DNA of 9,491 nt from Candidatus Rifleibacteriota bacterium (GTDB lineage: Bacteria; UBP17; UBA6191; JACPRK01), in NCBI GenBank assembly GCA_016213865.1, contig JACQZL010000125.1, forward strand, positions 15,100 through 24,590, in the 5' to 3' direction. Both the position numbers and the translations under genes were made by a program. Below, in pieces: positions 1 to 4,875 of this stretch. How positions within the stretch are numbered: the first letter of the stretch is position 1; each line of letters opens with the position of its first letter. The notes below the pieces were generated by a model, which ran no database searches, had not been told where the DNA came from, and saw only the letters and a program-made list of their open reading frames with translations.

Positions 1-657
1 CTTCCCCTGGGCCCACACCAGGCGGCCCGCGACCACCTCCAGGACGCCCGACGCGTCCGGCGGGCCGTCCAGCGCCTCCAGGTCAGCCGGGGTCCCGCCG
101 GGCAGGATCACCCGGTCGAAGCCCAGCGCCAGCAACGCCGACTTGACCGTGGGGAAGGGCAGCCGCCCCGCGTCCGGGCGGACGAACGAGACCAGCACGC
201 GCGCTCCGATCTCCAGTCCTGATGCGACCCGCCGCGCGGCATGGGCCGCCGTGCGACGCAGCACCGGCTGGCTGCAGCCACGGCAGTGTAGGACGCCGGC
301 GCGGGCGAAGAGCAGCGTGAGGTGGGCGGCGATGTCCGTCATCGTCCCGACCGTCGAGCGCGACGTGCGCACCGGGTCCGATTGGTCGATGGCGATGGCG
401 GGCGGGATCCAGCGGACCGAGCGGACGGCCGGGCGGGCCATGCGCTCCAGGAACTGGCGGGCGTAGGCCGAGAAGCTCTCGACGTACCGTCTCTGCCCCT
501 CGGCGTAGACGGTGTCGAAGGCCAAAGTGGACTTACCGGAGCCGCTGACTCCAGTGACGACGATCAGCTTGCCCAGCGGCAGGTCGAGATCCAGGTCCTT
601 GAGGTTGTTCTGTGAGGCCCCGCGTATGAGGATCGCTTCGGGAGGGGTAGGTTCCAT
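1..657 (-). CDS. uvrA: UvrA excinuclease ATPase subunit, N-terminal part (cut by window edge)
   Basis: UvrA is the DNA-damage-recognition ATPase of nucleotide excision repair, working in the cytoplasm with UvrB. The 219 visible residues carry the first ATPase half. Walker A is GVSGSGKST at residues 36-44, followed by LAFDTVYAEGQRRYVESFSA and AYARQFLERM. The Q-loop/signature approach contains PPAIAIDQ (85-92) and RSTVGTMTD (100-108). CRGC (125-128) is where canonical UvrA begins its Cys-containing region. The ATG at 657 is the only start candidate: no ATG, GTG or TTG lies between it and an in-frame TAA at 718-720. A GGAG lies only 3 nt upstream of it and is part of a strong hairpin. The frame is open to base 1, so the rest of the gene lies outside. 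The 'PPAIAIDQ.DPVRTSRSTVGT' form differs from E. coli-type 'SPAISIDQKTTSRNPRSTVGT'. From memory it resembles the UvrA type often found as a tandem double-length protein in Planctomycetota and Myxococcota, which cannot be tested here. Confidence 0.95.
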   Translation of the reverse strand, partial: MEPTPPEAILIRGASQNNLKDLDLDLPLGKLIVVTGVSGSGKSTLAFDTVYAEGQRRYVESFSAYARQFLERMARPAVRSVRWIPPAIAIDQSDPVRTSRSTVGTMTDIAAHLTLLFARAGVLHCRGCSQPVLRRTAAHAARRVASGLEIGARVLVSFVRPDAGRLPFPTVKSALLALGFDRVILPGGTPADLEALDGPPDASGVLEVVAGRLVWAQGK

Positions 658-663
658 GAGCTC

Positions 664-686
664 CGCCGGCCCGAGGGCGGCCGGCG
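664..686 (-). promoter_or_regulatory. GC-rich hairpin abutting the uvrA start
   Basis: This is a perfect 8-bp inverted repeat, CGCCGGCC and GGCCGGCG, with a 7-nt loop. It ends 6 nt upstream of the uvrA ATG, and one stem arm includes a G of the only Shine-Dalgarno-like GGAG. In the mRNA it could partly occlude the ribosome binding site. Whether it regulates anything is inference, because such stems arise easily at this GC content. Confidence 0.4.
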
Positions 687-816
687 CAGGCCCCCGCGAC
701 TGCCGGGCAACCCGAAGTTACCACGTCCGGCTCTCGGGCGGCAGAAGGGAACTCCGGCCTGGGAGCGATGCAGAAAGCTGGCAAGCCGCATCACGGCATA
801 CGTGGTCCAAGGAGTT

Positions 817-912
817 GTAGCGCGGGCCCCCTTCGACAAGCTCAGGACATGCTTGTGGCCCGCCCGGGGCCGAGTCGCCGCTCCACAAGCGGGGGACAAG
901 CCCCCGCGCTAC
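817..912. repeat. Composite intergenic repeat element with terminal inverted repeats
   Basis: The outer arms are GTAGCGCGGG (817-826) and CCCGCGCTAC (903-912), a perfect 10-bp inverted repeat. Just inside the left arm is CTTCGACAAGCTCAGGACA (831-849), matching a repeat core often seen scattered in intergenic DNA of environmental bacteria. A second inverted pair is GCTTGTGG (851-858) and CCACAAGC (883-890). The right end contains the perfect hairpin at 889-907. The nested symmetry looks like a REP/BIME-like or MITE-like dispersed element. No transposase is present in the window. Confidence 0.5.
889..907 (-). terminator. Candidate galU-downstream hairpin (weak terminator)
   Basis: GCGGGGG-ACAAG-CCCCCGC forms a perfect 7-bp stem with a 5-nt loop, about 65 nt past the galU stop on the minus strand. 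No U tract follows in the transcribed direction, only TTGTGG. It may therefore be part of the dispersed repeat rather than an intrinsic terminator. Confidence 0.3.
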
Positions 913-970
913 CGCCAATGAAGACAACCGTCCGCCGTGTCGCCATGATCCAGCGTCGCTCCCCACGCTC

Positions 971-1843
971 TCACCTGTCCCGGCAGATCAGCTCCTCGAG
1001 GTACTTGCGGAAAGCGCCGCCGATGTCGTCCCGGCGCAGGGTGAACTCGACTGTCGCCTGCAGGAAGCCGAGCTTGTCGCCCGTGTCGTAGCGCGTCCCC
1101 TCGAAGAGGTAGCCGTAGATGACCTGGCGTTGCAGCAGCCCCCTCAGCGCGTCGGTGAGCTGGATCTCGCCGCCCTTGCCGGGTTGGGTCTCGGCCAGGA
1201 TGTCGAAGATCTCGGGCGTCAGGATGTAGCGACCGATGATGGCCAGATCGCTCGGCGCCTCCTCGGGGTCGGGCTTTTCGACCATGTCCAGGACCTGGAA
1301 GATGCGCTCGTCCACCTGGCGGGGCCGCACGATGCCGTAGGACGAGGTCTGGCTGGGGTGGACCCGCTGCAGGGCCACGACCGAGCACTTGTAACGCTGA
1401 AAGACGTCGACCATCTGCCTCATGCAAGGCACGGCCGAGTCGATGACGTCGTCGCCGAGGAACACGGCGAAGGGCTCGCTCCCGACGATGTGACGGGCCA
1501 CGAGGATGGCGTGACCCAGGCCCTTGGCCTCCTTCTGGCGGAGGTAACAGGGGCTGATGAGGTTCGAGATACCGTTCAGTTCCTGGAGCTCGTCGGTCTT
1601 GTTCTTGGTCCGGAGGAACTCCTCCAGCTCGAACGAGACGTCGAAGTAGTTCTCGATCGCGGCCTGGCCGCGGCCCGTCACGAAGATGATGTCCTCGATC
1701 CCGCTCTGGACCGCCTCATCCACGACGTAGTGGATGATCGGCTTGTCGACCAGCGGCAGCATGACCTTGGGCTGCGCCTTGGTTGCCGGCAAGAAGCGGG
1801 TCCCCAGCCCCGCCACGGGGAAGACGCCCTTGGTGACGTTCAT
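971..1843 (-). CDS. galU: UTP-glucose-1-phosphate uridylyltransferase (GalU)
   Basis: This cytoplasmic enzyme makes UDP-glucose from UTP and glucose-1-phosphate, supplying precursors for exopolysaccharide, LPS and glycogen-type polymers. Its 290 residues match the usual family length. The nucleotide-binding motif is GLGTRFLPATKAQPK (12-26). MLPLVDKPIIHYVV, KGLGHAI (107-113), GDD (130-132, metal site region), SSYGIVRP, VEKPDPEEAP (188-197) and GRYILTPEIF follow. GGEIQLTDA (224-232) and YDTGDKLGF (252-260) are the conserved C-terminal motifs. The ATG at 1843 has an AGGAGA Shine-Dalgarno about 7 nt upstream, formed partly by the stop codon of the preceding gene. That gene ends only 10 nt away, so co-transcription and perhaps translational coupling are likely. 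It looks intact and nothing is odd in the enzyme itself. Confidence 0.96.
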   Translation of the reverse strand: MNVTKGVFPVAGLGTRFLPATKAQPKVMLPLVDKPIIHYVVDEAVQSGIEDIIFVTGRGQAAIENYFDVSFELEEFLRTKNKTDELQELNGISNLISPCYLRQKEAKGLGHAILVARHIVGSEPFAVFLGDDVIDSAVPCMRQMVDVFQRYKCSVVALQRVHPSQTSSYGIVRPRQVDERIFQVLDMVEKPDPEEAPSDLAIIGRYILTPEIFDILAETQPGKGGEIQLTDALRGLLQRQVIYGYLFEGTRYDTGDKLGFLQATVEFTLRRDDIGGAFRKYLEELICRDR

Positions 1844-1853
1844 TGCGGTTCTC

Positions 1854-2987
1854 CTATCCTCGCGCCCCGGGCTCCGGCGGTCCCGCGGGTTCGGGACGAG
1901 GAGGCGTCGCCTCGGGTGGCCGTGCGACGGCCCCGGGCCGACCCAGTCCCATGACCAGGCCGCCCGCCACCAGCGGCTCCTCGCCGTCGAGGTCGATCCC
2001 GAAGACGGGACCCTCGTAACGTTCCATCACTGCCTGCTCGATTCGCTCCTCGCGGAGGCCGTCGGCGGTGAGGACCGCCGCCACCGTCCCGGGCCGGGCA
2101 TAGGCCAGCGGCATCAGGAAGAACGGCTTGGAGTTGCCCGCTCGGAGCCGCTCCTGCACATCGGCGAAGGGGTCCTTTCGAGCCTTCTCGAGATGCTCGA
2201 CGATCGCCGGGCGCGATCGCAGGTCCTCGAACCGCATGCGCCGGGTCATCAGGTTTCGCAGCTTCTCGCCGGCGATCCGCAAGCTATCGGAGAGCGGGTG
2301 CACCGAGACCCGGTGCGAGCCCTGCTCTCCTCCGAAGTAGACCACGTCGACCAGTTGGCGATGCGGCAACTCCGCCTCCGGCACGGCCCGCATCAACCAG
2401 TGGGGCAGGTCCTCGTCGAGGGACTTGTCCGCCAGCAGCCGCCGGGCCCGGGCGAAGGTGTTCACCTCGATCAGCAGGCGCCGGAACAGCTCCTCGGGCA
2501 AGAGACGCTCGCCCTTTCGGCCGCCGTTCGGGAAGTTGGGGATGCCGTACTGGCACGAGAGCAGCATCTGTTCGTAGGCGGCCTGGTACGAGGTGGCGTG
2601 CGACGACAACAGCCAGACCGATTCCTTGCTGGACGGTTCCTGACGCTTGAAGAGGACGCGGTTCTCGATCGTGTCGCGAAAGAGGCCGTTTCCGGTGACG
2701 AGGAAGAACCCCAGCCCCTCCCTCTTGGCCAGAAAGAGGTCGTGGTACTGGCGGGACGGCTCGAAGCGGAAGGCGAAGGGATGATCCGGTGTCGCGCAGA
2801 AGCGGCGCCCCGAGGAAGTGGAGACGCAGTAGACCCGGCCCGCGGCGCTGCCCATGACGACCCGGCGCACCTGCCGGTAAGCCGGCGTGCCCGCGGGCGT
2901 GAGCACTTGCAGCCGCTCGTTGCCGTCGAGGCGGCGGACGTCGAGCGGGCCTGTCTCGGATTGGACGATGGTGCCAGGCGGATACAT
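1854..2987 (-). CDS. Free-standing intein-like (Hint domain) protein lacking splicing residues
   Basis: This 377-residue protein reads as an intein without exteins. Residues 2-8 (YPPGTIV) and the following repeat-rich beta segment match intein block A. VYCVSTSSGRRFCATPDHPF (52-71) matches block B, with the TxxH pair at T66 and H69. Near the C-terminus VFGIDLDGEEP (328-338) and VAGGLVMG (340-347) match blocks F and G. The expected nucleophilic Cys1 position is occupied by the start Met, and the terminal His-Asn is Met-Gly, so protein splicing should be impossible. About 255 residues lie between blocks B and F, where a homing endonuclease would sit; I see no LAGLIDADG motif. A 30-residue Pro-rich tail follows block G. 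There is no membrane segment or signal peptide. An in-frame TAG directly precedes the ATG, so no N-extein exists. There is no clear Shine-Dalgarno. It lies between an ECF sigma gene and galU, 10 nt from galU. Hint identity is fairly sure; the role is unknown. Confidence 0.72.
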   Translation of the reverse strand: MYPPGTIVQSETGPLDVRRLDGNERLQVLTPAGTPAYRQVRRVVMGSAAGRVYCVSTSSGRRFCATPDHPFAFRFEPSRQYHDLFLAKREGLGFFLVTGNGLFRDTIENRVLFKRQEPSSKESVWLLSSHATSYQAAYEQMLLSCQYGIPNFPNGGRKGERLLPEELFRRLLIEVNTFARARRLLADKSLDEDLPHWLMRAVPEAELPHRQLVDVVYFGGEQGSHRVSVHPLSDSLRIAGEKLRNLMTRRMRFEDLRSRPAIVEHLEKARKDPFADVQERLRAGNSKPFFLMPLAYARPGTVAAVLTADGLREERIEQAVMERYEGPVFGIDLDGEEPLVAGGLVMGLGRPGAVARPPEATPPRPEPAGPPEPGARG

Positions 2988-3118
2988 CTAGTTGGGAAGG
3001 GGCGAGGGGGGAGTCGTCGCGTCGTGGAGGCGTTTTCGGCTGGCCGAGGCTCGAGGCTCGAGACCTGAGGCTCGAGCCACTCGCCTCAGGAGACCAGGGT
3101 ACGCCTGTTTCCCGGGCG
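2988..3118. other. Gap between ECF sigma and intein-like genes
   Basis: These 131 nt hold no gene. They contain the GAGGCTC repeats and hairpin listed separately, and a short purine-rich run (GGGAAGGGGCGAGGGGGGAG on the plus strand). That run is pyrimidine-rich in the minus-strand transcript, so it offers no ribosome binding site for the intein-like gene. Confidence 0.6.
3046..3090. repeat. GAGGCTC direct repeats with an 8-bp hairpin
   Basis: GAGGCTC occurs at 3046-3052, 3053-3059 and 3067-3073, the first two directly abutting. The third copy is embedded in a perfect inverted repeat, CCTGAGGC (3064-3071) and GCCTCAGG (3083-3090), with an 11-nt loop. It sits downstream of the sigma gene on the minus strand, where a terminator could be, but no U tract follows. 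Confidence 0.5.
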
Positions 3119-3691
3119 TCAGCCGCTGGCCTCCTCGGTGGCGAGCCACTTCTCCTTGAGGATCTGCATGGCGTAATGCTTGCGAAACTTCACGGTCGTC
3201 AAGGGCAACCCCATGATCTTCGCGATCTCCTGAAACGAAAACCCCTGCACGAAGCGCAGCGTCAGGACCTCGCGGTACTTCGCATCGAGAGCTTCCATGA
3301 GCCCCGAGAGCGTTCCGGGGGTCATCCGCAGGACGATCTCCTCGGGGGATTCGATGGCGGCGGCCTGGCTCGAGTGGACGCGATGCTCGGTCGTCTCGTC
3401 CGCGAAGTCCGCGCTGAAGGCGTCGACCCGGCGTCGCTTGATGTGGTCCAGCGCCAGGTTGTGCGCGACCTGCAAGATCCAGCCGCCCAGCCGCGCCCTC
3501 TCCTTGAGGTCGCCCAAGCGCTGGTAGACCTTGAGAAAGACCTCCTGGGTCAGGTCTTGCGCCGTCTCGCGGTCGCGCAACATGCGCACGAGCAGCGTGA
3601 ATACCTTGTGCTGATACGTGCGAACCAGGGCTTCGAAGGCGTCCCGGTCGCCCGCCAGCACCCGTTCGATCAGCCGAAGCTCGTCATCCAC
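3119..3691 (-). CDS. ECF (RpoE-type) RNA polymerase sigma factor
   Basis: This 190-residue group IV sigma factor directs RNA polymerase to a dedicated set of promoters. Region 2 spans about residues 20-89, with AFEALVRTYQHKVF (18-31), DLTQEVFLKVYQRL (46-59, core binding) and WILQVAHNLALDHIKRRR (71-88, -10 recognition). A linker at 90-128 is followed by region 4 (about 131-181). Its helix-turn-helix FSFQEIAKIMGLPLTTVKFR (151-170) binds the -35 element. The start is GTG at 3691; the nearby ATG at 3687 is out of frame. A GGAGAG lies about 13 nt upstream, which is long spacing. An extended -10 element lies about 40 nt upstream. No anti-sigma gene with a zinc-binding or transmembrane domain is adjacent on either side, which is unusual for this class. 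The next gene downstream is the intein-like protein. Confidence 0.93.
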   Translation of the reverse strand: MDDELRLIERVLAGDRDAFEALVRTYQHKVFTLLVRMLRDRETAQDLTQEVFLKVYQRLGDLKERARLGGWILQVAHNLALDHIKRRRVDAFSADFADETTEHRVHSSQAAAIESPEEIVLRMTPGTLSGLMEALDAKYREVLTLRFVQGFSFQEIAKIMGLPLTTVKFRKHYAMQILKEKWLATEEASG

Positions 3692-3732
3692 GTGGACCCG
3701 TCTCTCTCCCCGGCCGGGTGTACGGGGGCGGC

Positions 3733-3741
3733 ATCATAGCA
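3733..3741 (-). promoter_or_regulatory. Extended -10 promoter element for the sigma gene
   Basis: On the minus strand the sequence reads TGCTATGAT, a TGn-extended -10 hexamer close to the TATAAT consensus. It implies transcription starting near 3726, about 35 nt before the GTG start. No good TTGACA-like -35 lies 17 nt upstream, which fits an extended -10 promoter. This is a pattern match only. Confidence 0.45.
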
Positions 3742-3868
3742 CGACCGCCGTGCTCCGTGCCGAAAATCTATCCCCCGGCCCGGCGCGTTCGTCATCTCCG
3801 TCGGAAAGCGAATCGAACCTCGGACCCCGGCAAGGGGAACGAGCCTCCCGACGGAAGCCTCCCAGTCT

Positions 3869-3874
3869 TATACT
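3869..3874 (+). promoter_or_regulatory. Candidate -10 element for the lipoprotein genes
   Basis: TATACT lies in a locally AT-richer stretch, 43 nt before the ATG at 3918. A start site near 3881 would give a leader of about 37 nt. No consensus -35 is present at the normal spacing. A GGAAC at 3836-3840, which resembles ECF -35 sites, is too far from any matching -10 to count. Confidence 0.35.
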
Positions 3875-3917
3875 ACATCCGGCCTGAAACGAGGGCTAGA
3901 AAGGAGTGGACCCCGAC

Positions 3918-4376
3918 ATGGCAACCCACAACATCAAGTTGGCGTTCTTCGCGGCGATCCTTGGCGGCGCCTTGACCGTGACCGGCTGCGACGACCCGAT
4001 GGCTGCCGGCATCAAGTCCCAGGCAGAGGTCGAGAAGGCCCGCATCCAGGCTCAGACCGAGCGCGAGAAGCTCGAGCTGGAGCGCGAAAAGGAGCGAAAC
4101 CGCTCCGAGGAGGTCCGCCACCAGCAAGAGCTGGACGCCGAGCGCGCCGAGGCCCTCGCTCAGTCCGGCCAGACGACCGGTGTGGCGGCCACCGGCGACG
4201 TCACGGCCAGCGCCTCCGTCAACCCCGCGCAGCCGACCACGGCCGGCTCCACCGGCGAGCGCACGAGCGATGCCGTGACGCCCGTCGACGAGGGCAACGC
4301 GCTGGGTGGCACGGCCCAGGGCACCAGCACCTCGGCCCCGGCCACCACCGAGACCACCGTCCTCGGCCCCAAGTAA
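3918..4376 (+). CDS. Small lipoprotein with charged coiled-coil segment
   Basis: I do not recognise a family. The 152-residue product begins with a lipoprotein signal peptide (ATHNIKLAFFAAILGGAL) ending in the lipobox VTGC, so Cys24 should be lipidated. DD follows it; Asp at +2 would mean inner-membrane retention by the E. coli rule, which may not hold here. Residues about 33-80 are rich in Glu, Arg, Lys and Gln (EKARIQAQTEREKLELEREK and onward) and should form a long helix or coiled coil. The remainder is Thr/Ala/Ser/Gly-rich and probably disordered, like a linker across the periplasm. I chose ATG at 3918 because AAGGAG ends 11 nt before it. The in-frame GTG at 3906 would overlap that ribosome binding site. 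A second lipoprotein gene follows in the same direction. Confidence 0.8.
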   Translation: MATHNIKLAFFAAILGGALTVTGCDDPMAAGIKSQAEVEKARIQAQTEREKLELEREKERNRSEEVRHQQELDAERAEALAQSGQTTGVAATGDVTASASVNPAQPTTAGSTGERTSDAVTPVDEGNALGGTAQGTSTSAPATTETTVLGPK

Positions 4377-4419
4377 TCCTGCGAGCGGAACCTCACTCGC
4401 AACCCTCGCGTGTCGAAAC

Positions 4420-4442
4420 CGGGGGGCCGTCGAGGCCCCCCG
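4420..4442 (+). terminator. GC-rich hairpin between the two lipoprotein genes
   Basis: A 9-bp stem with a 5-nt loop (GTCGA), core GGGGGGCC and GGCCCCCC at 4421-4428 and 4434-4441, lies 44 nt past the first lipoprotein stop. The stability is high but no T tract follows. It may attenuate read-through or protect the upstream mRNA end rather than terminate fully. Confidence 0.45.
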
Positions 4443-4476
4443 ACCCGTCCCCAGCCGGACCCAGGGAGCGTTCCAA

Positions 4477-4875
4477 ATGGCCAGATGCATTTCCAGGGCT
4501 GTCCTCTGCGGGCTTCTCTTCTCGATGTCGTTCACCATCACCGGATGCTCGTGGCTGCAGGCGATCATGCCCGTCCTCTCACAGCTCCTCGGGAGCTTCG
4601 TCGGCCAGCAGACCGGTAACTCCTCCCTGGGCAGCGCCACGGGGCAGGCGGCAAATCAGATTGGTACGTCGGCCGCCCGATCCAGCTCGAACAACTCGAG
4701 TACCTCCAAGCCGACGGGGACGACCAACGCCGGCAACAACTCGCCGTCGAGCAGCTCCAATCCCGAGCTCTCGGACAGCACCGGCAAGCCCGGTGGCACC
4801 TCCTCGGATAACGGGCCCACCTCCGAGGCCGCCGACGAGAGGACGGCCATCTCCGAGACGGACGAACTGGAGTGA
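4477..4875 (+). CDS. Small lipoprotein with Ser/Thr/Asn/Gly-rich low-complexity body
   Basis: This 132-residue protein has no family I recognise. Its signal peptide (ARCISRAVLCGLLFSMSF) ends in the lipobox ITGC with the lipidation Cys at residue 24. That is the same position and nearly the same tetrapeptide as in the upstream lipoprotein. A short hydrophobic stretch follows (SWLQAIMPVLSQLLGSFVGQ). From about residue 45 the protein is low-complexity, with runs of Ser, Asn, Thr and Gly (SSSNNSSTSKPTGTTNAGNN), and it ends in an acidic tail (ETDELE). It is probably a disordered surface or periplasmic tether. ATG at 4477 is preceded by GGGAG about 8-10 nt upstream. The frame stays open upstream to 4306, but that extension would overlap the preceding gene and displace the signal peptide. 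Likely co-transcribed with the upstream lipoprotein gene. Confidence 0.78.
   Translation: MARCISRAVLCGLLFSMSFTITGCSWLQAIMPVLSQLLGSFVGQQTGNSSLGSATGQAANQIGTSAARSSSNNSSTSKPTGTTNAGNNSPSSSSNPELSDSTGKPGGTSSDNGPTSEAADERTAISETDELE

Larger units (their letters stand above)
658..970. other. galU-uvrA intergenic region with hairpins and dispersed-repeat signatures
   Basis: This 313-nt gap lies between the stop of galU and the start of uvrA, both read on the minus strand. I see no credible gene. The short open frames here translate to low-complexity strings such as 'CPELVEG' and 'LSLSKG', which are typical by-products of the TTCGACAAGCTCAGG repeat. The gap holds a hairpin next to the uvrA start, a composite inverted-repeat element, and probably the uvrA promoter and galU terminator, neither of which I can pinpoint. 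Confidence 0.75.
3692..3917. other. Divergent promoter region between sigma and lipoprotein genes
   Basis: This non-coding stretch separates the sigma gene (minus) from the first lipoprotein gene (plus). It is locally less GC-rich than its surroundings. I see one -10-like element facing each way and a small inverted repeat GCACG(N5)CGTGC at 3739-3753, next to the minus-strand extended -10. No RNA gene was recognised. Confidence 0.6.

Noticed and set aside
564..966. Small open frames in the galU-uvrA gap containing 'LSLSKG' and 'CPELVEG'
   Set aside because: These peptides are translations of the TTCGACAAGCTCAGG repeat on the two strands and recur as annotation artefacts; there is no start-site support.
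1130..1954. 274-codon plus-strand open frame opposite galU
   Set aside because: It lies fully within the complement of a textbook GalU, so it is a GC-driven shadow.
1734..3068. 444-codon open frame on the plus strand across the intein-like gene
   Set aside because: It is antisense to a gene with recognisable Hint motifs and also overlaps the galU start. Its product is a Leu/Val/Glu/Asp/Arg-rich string without any motif, as expected from reversed high-GC coding sequence.
3805..3830. tRNA T-loop-like string GGTTCGATTCGC on the minus strand
   Set aside because: The flanking bases cannot form a 5-bp T stem, and no acceptor or anticodon arm is present nearby.
3836..3867. GGAAC ... GTCT as an ECF-type promoter for the lipoprotein genes
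   Set aside because: The spacer is 24 nt, while ECF promoters need about 15-17 nt.
3906..3917. GTG at 3906 as start of the first lipoprotein
   Set aside because: It overlaps the AAGGAG ribosome binding site that properly serves the ATG at 3918.
3873..4640. 255-codon minus-strand open frame opposite the lipoprotein genes
   Set aside because: It consists of Gly/Leu/Ala/Val repeats produced by reversing charged coiled-coil codons; the plus strand has two lipoboxes with ribosome binding sites.
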